Assembly (NCBI GenBank): GCA_963709485.1
Contig: CAVPWE010000006.1
Span: forward strand, 186,001-250,000
DNA: 64,000 nucleotides
From: JAXDBM01 sp963709485
Lineage (GTDB): Bacteria; Desulfobacterota; Syntrophia; Syntrophales; Fen-1087
Direction of reading: 5' to 3'
Numbering within the stretch: position 1 is the first letter of the stretch; every line of letters begins with the position of its first letter. Under the pieces are notes generated by a model. It did not search any database and had not been told where the DNA came from. It worked only from the letters and a program-made list of their open reading frames with translations. Below, in pieces: positions 60,565-64,000 of the stretch. A program made the position numbers and the translations under genes.

Positions 60565-61920
60565 TTATACCTTGATCAGCATCGCATCTCCCTGTGCATG
60601 GCCGGAGCAGATGCCGCAGACACCGATACCGCCGCCCCGCCGGCGCAGTTCATAAGCCAGGGTCATGAGGATCCGGGCTCCCGTGGCGCCGATGGGGTGG
60701 CCATAGGCGATGGCGCTGCCGTTGGGATTCACCTTCTTGAACATCTCCTCCTTGGACATCCCCAGGATCGTGCGGGCGCTGACGATGGCCACGGCCGCGA
60801 AGGCCTCGTTGATTTCGATGATCTGCAGGTCGTTGACGGTCATGTCGTTCTGCTCCAGGACCTTCTTGATGGAAAGCCCCGGTACCGTGGCGATGTCCTT
60901 GGTGGGCTGGGAGACCTCGGCGTAGTCGATGACGGTGAACAGCGGCTTCATGCCGAGCGCCTTCGCCTTCTCGGCGCTCATCATGAGGCACACGTCCCCG
61001 CCGTCGTTGACGCCCGGGGCGTTCCCCGCCGTGACGCTGCCCGTCTGGCCCGTCACGGTGCTCTTGTGATTGAAGACCGGGGGCAGCTTGGCCAGTCCTT
61101 CCATGGTCGTGGCGGGCCGGGGACCCTCGTCCTTGTCGAAGATGACGACGTCCTTCCCTTTCCTGATTTCCACCGGGAAGATCTCGTCATCGAGCTTGCC
61201 CGCTTTCATGGCCTCGACGGCCCTCGTCTGCGACTGGAATGCCCACTCGTCCTGGTCCTGGCGGGTGAAGCCGAACTCGTCGGCCGTTTCGGAGCCGTGG
61301 ATCGCCATATGCCGGTTGTAGAAGGCATCCCAGAGGCCATCATAGACCATCAGGTCCACCATGCGGCCGTTGGGGAGGCCCATCCGGTTCCCCCAGCGCA
61401 TGTCGGGAAGCGAGTAGGGGCAGTTGCTCATGCTTTCCTGGCCGCCCGCGATGACGATTTCGGCGCGGCCCGTCTGGATCATCTGCACGGCCAGGTCGAT
61501 GGTCTTGATCCCCGACGAGCAGACCTTGTTGACCGTAATGGAAGGGACGCTCTCCGGCAGCCCGGCCAGCAGAGTGGCCTGACGGCTGGGAACCTGCCCG
61601 CAGCCCGCCGGGACAACCTGTCCCATGAGGACATAATCGACATCCTCTCCTTTCACCTTGCCCCCCGTCCTTCGGAGGCATTCCTTGATCGCCAGCGCGC
61701 CGAGCTGCGGCGCGTCGAAGCCCTTCAGGGCGCCGCCGAAAACGCCGTAGGGCGTCCGGCATGCCTCGACGCAGACCACTTCCCTGAGCGCCTTGGAGGC
61801 ATTCTTGATCTTGCGCCCCATGCCCTTGAAGTCCGGTTTTCTCTCACCGAACTTCGCGATGGGTGCGCCGGCATAATAATCCTTCCTCGTCTTGTCCAGT
61901 TTCTGCGGTACTTTATCCAT
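60565..61920 (-). CDS. thiolase family protein (intact, second copy)
   Basis: 451 residues, longer than usual thiolases (~395) because of a ~45-residue N-terminal extension (DKVPQKLDKTRKDYYAGAPI). Nucleophile Cys in TVNKVCSSGIKTIDLAVQMI, GGQESMSNCPYSLPDMRWGN, NEAFAAVAIVSA, His in YGHPIGATGARILMTLAYEL. The C-terminal loop reads CGICSGHAQGDA instead of the common CxGGGxG, keeping the Cys but changing the glycine pattern. Adjacent to the other thiolase (44-base gap), so two ketothiolases of different specificity are likely. First gene after the gap; probably starts the operon. Confidence 0.9.
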   Translation of the reverse strand: MDKVPQKLDKTRKDYYAGAPIAKFGERKPDFKGMGRKIKNASKALREVVCVEACRTPYGVFGGALKGFDAPQLGALAIKECLRRTGGKVKGEDVDYVLMGQVVPAGCGQVPSRQATLLAGLPESVPSITVNKVCSSGIKTIDLAVQMIQTGRAEIVIAGGQESMSNCPYSLPDMRWGNRMGLPNGRMVDLMVYDGLWDAFYNRHMAIHGSETADEFGFTRQDQDEWAFQSQTRAVEAMKAGKLDDEIFPVEIRKGKDVVIFDKDEGPRPATTMEGLAKLPPVFNHKSTVTGQTGSVTAGNAPGVNDGGDVCLMMSAEKAKALGMKPLFTVIDYAEVSQPTKDIATVPGLSIKKVLEQNDMTVNDLQIIEINEAFAAVAIVSARTILGMSKEEMFKKVNPNGSAIAYGHPIGATGARILMTLAYELRRRGGGIGVCGICSGHAQGDAMLIKV

Positions 61921-62369
61921 ACTCCCCTCCTTGCATGATTCGGGAACTTTCGGGGGATCGGCGCGAGGCTGATCCTGCCAGTCATTCCCGCGTGTATTGG
62001 CGTGTCTTGAAAAACGAATGTGCTACCGAATCAAAGGGACCCCTGGGCCGGGAAAGGGATATAAAAAGCGGTCTTTTCCGTAAGGTCTCGCATGATTGAA
62101 TTTTATATCGATTTTTGGAACAATCTGGAAACAACCCCCGAAGCAGCGGGGATGGGAATTCTTGAAGGATGATCTCGTGCCCGGACTGTCAGTCATATCG
62201 CAATGCCTGTTCAAGGAAAGATCAGTTTCTGCTGGGGCCTGGATTGTCTTGTATGAAGCGGATGTCAACCCGATAACGAATTTCCCTTACCACAACCATT
62301 TTCATGATTCAATAAAATTATCGTGTAAACGACCGGAAAAATAAAGGGTGGTCCGCTTCCGGCGAATCC
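61921..62369. other. intergenic region without a recognised gene
   Basis: About 450 bases upstream of the beta-oxidation genes; the promoter of that operon should be here. On the minus strand TTTACA and TTGAAT sequences around 62330-62300 could be -35 boxes but no good -10 partners are seen. Small open frames on both strands have no support. Confidence 0.35.
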
Positions 62370-62403
62370 GGGGTCGCCCTTCCCCCCTTAAAAGGGCAAC
62401 CCC
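62370..62403. other. hairpin after the acyl-CoA ligase gene
   Basis: GGGGTCGCCCTT (62370-62381) pairs with AAGGGCAACCCC (62392-62403), 12 pairs with one G.T. It follows the stop of the minus-strand ligase gene by about 20 bases but lacks a T run. Confidence 0.4.
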
Positions 62404-62424
62404 TTGATAATATTAAACGAATAC

Positions 62425-63999
62425 TTACTTGTACAGCGCTTCGATCTGGTCCATGTACTGGGTCAGCACTACCCGCCGCTTCAGCTTCATGGTCTGGGTC
62501 AGCATGCCGTTTTCCAGGGTGAAGTTTTCCGTGAGGAAGAGAAATTTCTTTGGAATTTCATAACCGCCGTACTTGCCCTTGAGGGAAGCGGTGATCTCAT
62601 GGGTGATCATGTCCTGGACATCCTGCCGCTGGATCAAAGTTTTCATATCCGCGGGCAGGCCGTTCTTTTCGGCGTACCGCTCCAGAAAAAAGAAATCAGG
62701 CACAATCAGGCAGACGGTGAAGGGGCGGTTGTCTCCATAGATCAGTGCATTCTGGACCGAGGGAATGAGGCAGATGTCCTCCTCCAGGGCGGCGGGAAAG
62801 ACAAACTTTCCGTTCTCCAGCTTGAACTGCTCCTTGATGCGGCCGGTGATGAACAGAAAGCCGTCCTTGTCGAGGCGGCCGCGGTCGCCGGTGCGGATGC
62901 CCCCGTCCTCCGTCATGACCTCTTTCGTCTGCCCGGGCTTGTTGTGATAGCCCTGCATGACATTCGGACCGTAGCAGACAATCTCGCCGTCCCTGGCCCC
63001 CTCCTCCACCACGGATGAATCGATTGCGACCCGGACATCATAGATGGGTTTGCCCACACTGCCGATCCGCCAGGCCGTGGGGCCGTTCAACGTAATTCCC
63101 GGGGAGGTTTCCGTCATACCGTAACAATCATAAACGGGAATCCCAAGATCGAGGAAGAAAAGGAGAATCTCCATGTTCATCATGGCGCTTGCCGTCATGG
63201 CGGCTCTCAGGCGACCCCCGAAACGATCCCGGATCTTCGCGAAGACGATCCGGTCGGCGATCCTGAATTTCAGATCGGTCAGGAAATCGGTCTGACCCTT
63301 CTCCGCCAGGGCGCGCCGTTTCTTGCCCGCCTCCACACCCATGACGAAGAGCTTCCTGGCCAGGCCTCCGGTCTCGTTCATCTTTGTCCAGAGCCCCTCG
63401 TGGATCTTGTTGAAGACCCGCGGCACGGCAATCAGAAAGGTCGGACGGGCGTTCATCATATCGCCGGCCAGCGTGGCCGTGCTGCCCATAAGGGCGATGG
63501 AAGCGCCGAACTGCAGGAAAGTGTGCATTTCCCCCTGGCCGTAGGTGTGCGCCCAGGGAAGGATCGAGAGGACCCGGTCGTTATGGTCATAGCCGGGGTA
63601 GAGTTTGGCACGGCCATGAGAATTATGCGTCCAGTTTCCGTGCGACAGAAGCACCCCTTTCGGGTCTCCCGTCGTTCCGGACGTGTAGATCAGGGTGGCA
63701 ATGTCGTTTGCGGCGGGATGCACGGAGGGCGCCGGTCGCTTCTCCCCTTCCCCCTCCAGCGCCGTCATCGTGTCCGGACCTTCTCCATCGATAAGGATGA
63801 TCTTTTTCAAGGTCTCTATTTTGCCGGGAAAATCCTTGACCTGGGCGAGAATGGCGGGCTTCGAGACGAACAGCACCTGGATGCCGCTGTCCCGGATGAT
63901 GTACTCCCAGACATGGAGGAGTTCCTGTTCGTACATCGGCACAAAACGGGCTTTCAGGCCGTGGGTCGCGAAGGAAGCCATCGCCCACTCTACCCGATT
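62425..63999 (-). CDS. long-chain acyl-CoA synthetase, 5' truncated by window edge
   Basis: At least 524 residues; the frame continues past the window edge (NRVEWAMASFATHG precedes the first internal Met), so the start is missing. Motifs: TLIYTSGTTGDPKGVLLSHG, YDCYGMTETSPGITLNGPT, GDRGRLDKDGFLFITGRIKE then QFKLENGKFV, the long-chain (FadD/FACS) fingerprint. It adenylates a fatty acid and transfers it to CoA. Located upstream of the two thiolases, dehydrogenase, crotonase and acyl-CoA dehydrogenase on the same strand, so it likely feeds that beta-oxidation set. Confidence 0.92.
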   Translation of the reverse strand, partial: NRVEWAMASFATHGLKARFVPMYEQELLHVWEYIIRDSGIQVLFVSKPAILAQVKDFPGKIETLKKIILIDGEGPDTMTALEGEGEKRPAPSVHPAANDIATLIYTSGTTGDPKGVLLSHGNWTHNSHGRAKLYPGYDHNDRVLSILPWAHTYGQGEMHTFLQFGASIALMGSTATLAGDMMNARPTFLIAVPRVFNKIHEGLWTKMNETGGLARKLFVMGVEAGKKRRALAEKGQTDFLTDLKFRIADRIVFAKIRDRFGGRLRAAMTASAMMNMEILLFFLDLGIPVYDCYGMTETSPGITLNGPTAWRIGSVGKPIYDVRVAIDSSVVEEGARDGEIVCYGPNVMQGYHNKPGQTKEVMTEDGGIRTGDRGRLDKDGFLFITGRIKEQFKLENGKFVFPAALEEDICLIPSVQNALIYGDNRPFTVCLIVPDFFFLERYAEKNGLPADMKTLIQRQDVQDMITHEITASLKGKYGGYEIPKKFLFLTENFTLENGMLTQTMKLKRRVVLTQYMDQIEALYK

Positions 64000-64000
64000 A

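Noticed and set aside
62023..62268. 81-residue minus-strand frame upstream of the thiolase
   Set aside because: No ribosome site, no recognised family, low-complexity look; treated as intergenic.

Overview
The window looks like a chromosomal segment of a GC-rich anaerobic bacterium of the former Deltaproteobacteria (Desulfobacterota), probably a syntrophic or fatty/aromatic-acid degrading member of the Syntrophus/Smithella type. Reasons: very many acyl-CoA enzymes (CoA-transferases of three families, acyl-CoA dehydrogenases, crotonases, thiolases, AMP-forming acyl-CoA ligases), an acetate/succinate transporter, NtrC-type regulation, HD-GYP and GGDEF signalling, and an EF-G of the spd/mitochondrial type. 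The species is inferred, not shown.

Layout. 1-3.6 kb (+): end of a glutaconate-CoA-transferase-like pair, an acyl-CoA dehydrogenase and a crotonase, with hairpins in the gaps. 3.7-13.5 kb (-): a small Lys-rich protein, a sensor kinase/NtrC-type regulator pair translationally linked to a B12-binding radical SAM protein, then an acyl-CoA ligase and two family III CoA-transferase subunits, one of which lacks the catalytic Asp. 14-20.3 kb (-): acetate transporter, small membrane proteins, two paralogous acetyl-CoA hydrolase/transferase-type enzymes flanking a methyltransferase, a Cys-cluster protein and a DUF2845 protein. 20.8-25.6 kb: a PUA/EVE-like protein and a MacAB-like export operon. 25.6-31.5 kb: EF-G with a terminator in its leader, a P-loop protein, a toxin-antitoxin pair, and a Cys-rich/NO-linked/DUF169 operon. 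31.5-36.5 kb: AT-rich accessory DNA with a gene remnant and three tandem, almost identical IS630-type elements. 36.5-45.9 kb (+): ATP-grasp enzyme, FmdB-like zinc ribbon, lipoprotein hydrolase (-), alcohol dehydrogenase, diguanylate cyclase, the MrfA/MrfB DNA-repair pair and a sigma-region-4 protein. 46-50.8 kb (-): DUF2889-cytidylate kinase, ribosomal protein S1, SppA and a crotonase. 50.8-55.1 kb: M48 protease, HD-GYP phosphodiesterase, phosphoglycerate mutase. 55.2-64 kb (-): long-chain acyl-CoA ligase (cut by the window edge), two thiolases, 3-hydroxyacyl-CoA dehydrogenase, crotonase and a long acyl-CoA dehydrogenase, i.e. a full beta-oxidation set.

How it works together: acyl-CoA ligases and CoA-transferases activate acids, acyl-CoA dehydrogenases/crotonases/dehydrogenase/thiolases degrade them to acetyl-CoA, and the acetate transporter plus acetyl-CoA hydrolase/transferase-type enzymes exchange CoA with acetate. 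Six genes between 50.0 and 59.6 kb carry a single-base frame shift; because housekeeping genes are among them, base-calling errors in this part of the contig are the simplest explanation. No CRISPR array, rRNA or tRNA was seen. No clearly new defence or biosynthetic system was found; the most unusual items are the tandem IS array, the EF-G leader attenuator, the DUF2889-Cmk fusion and the asymmetric CoA-transferase pair.
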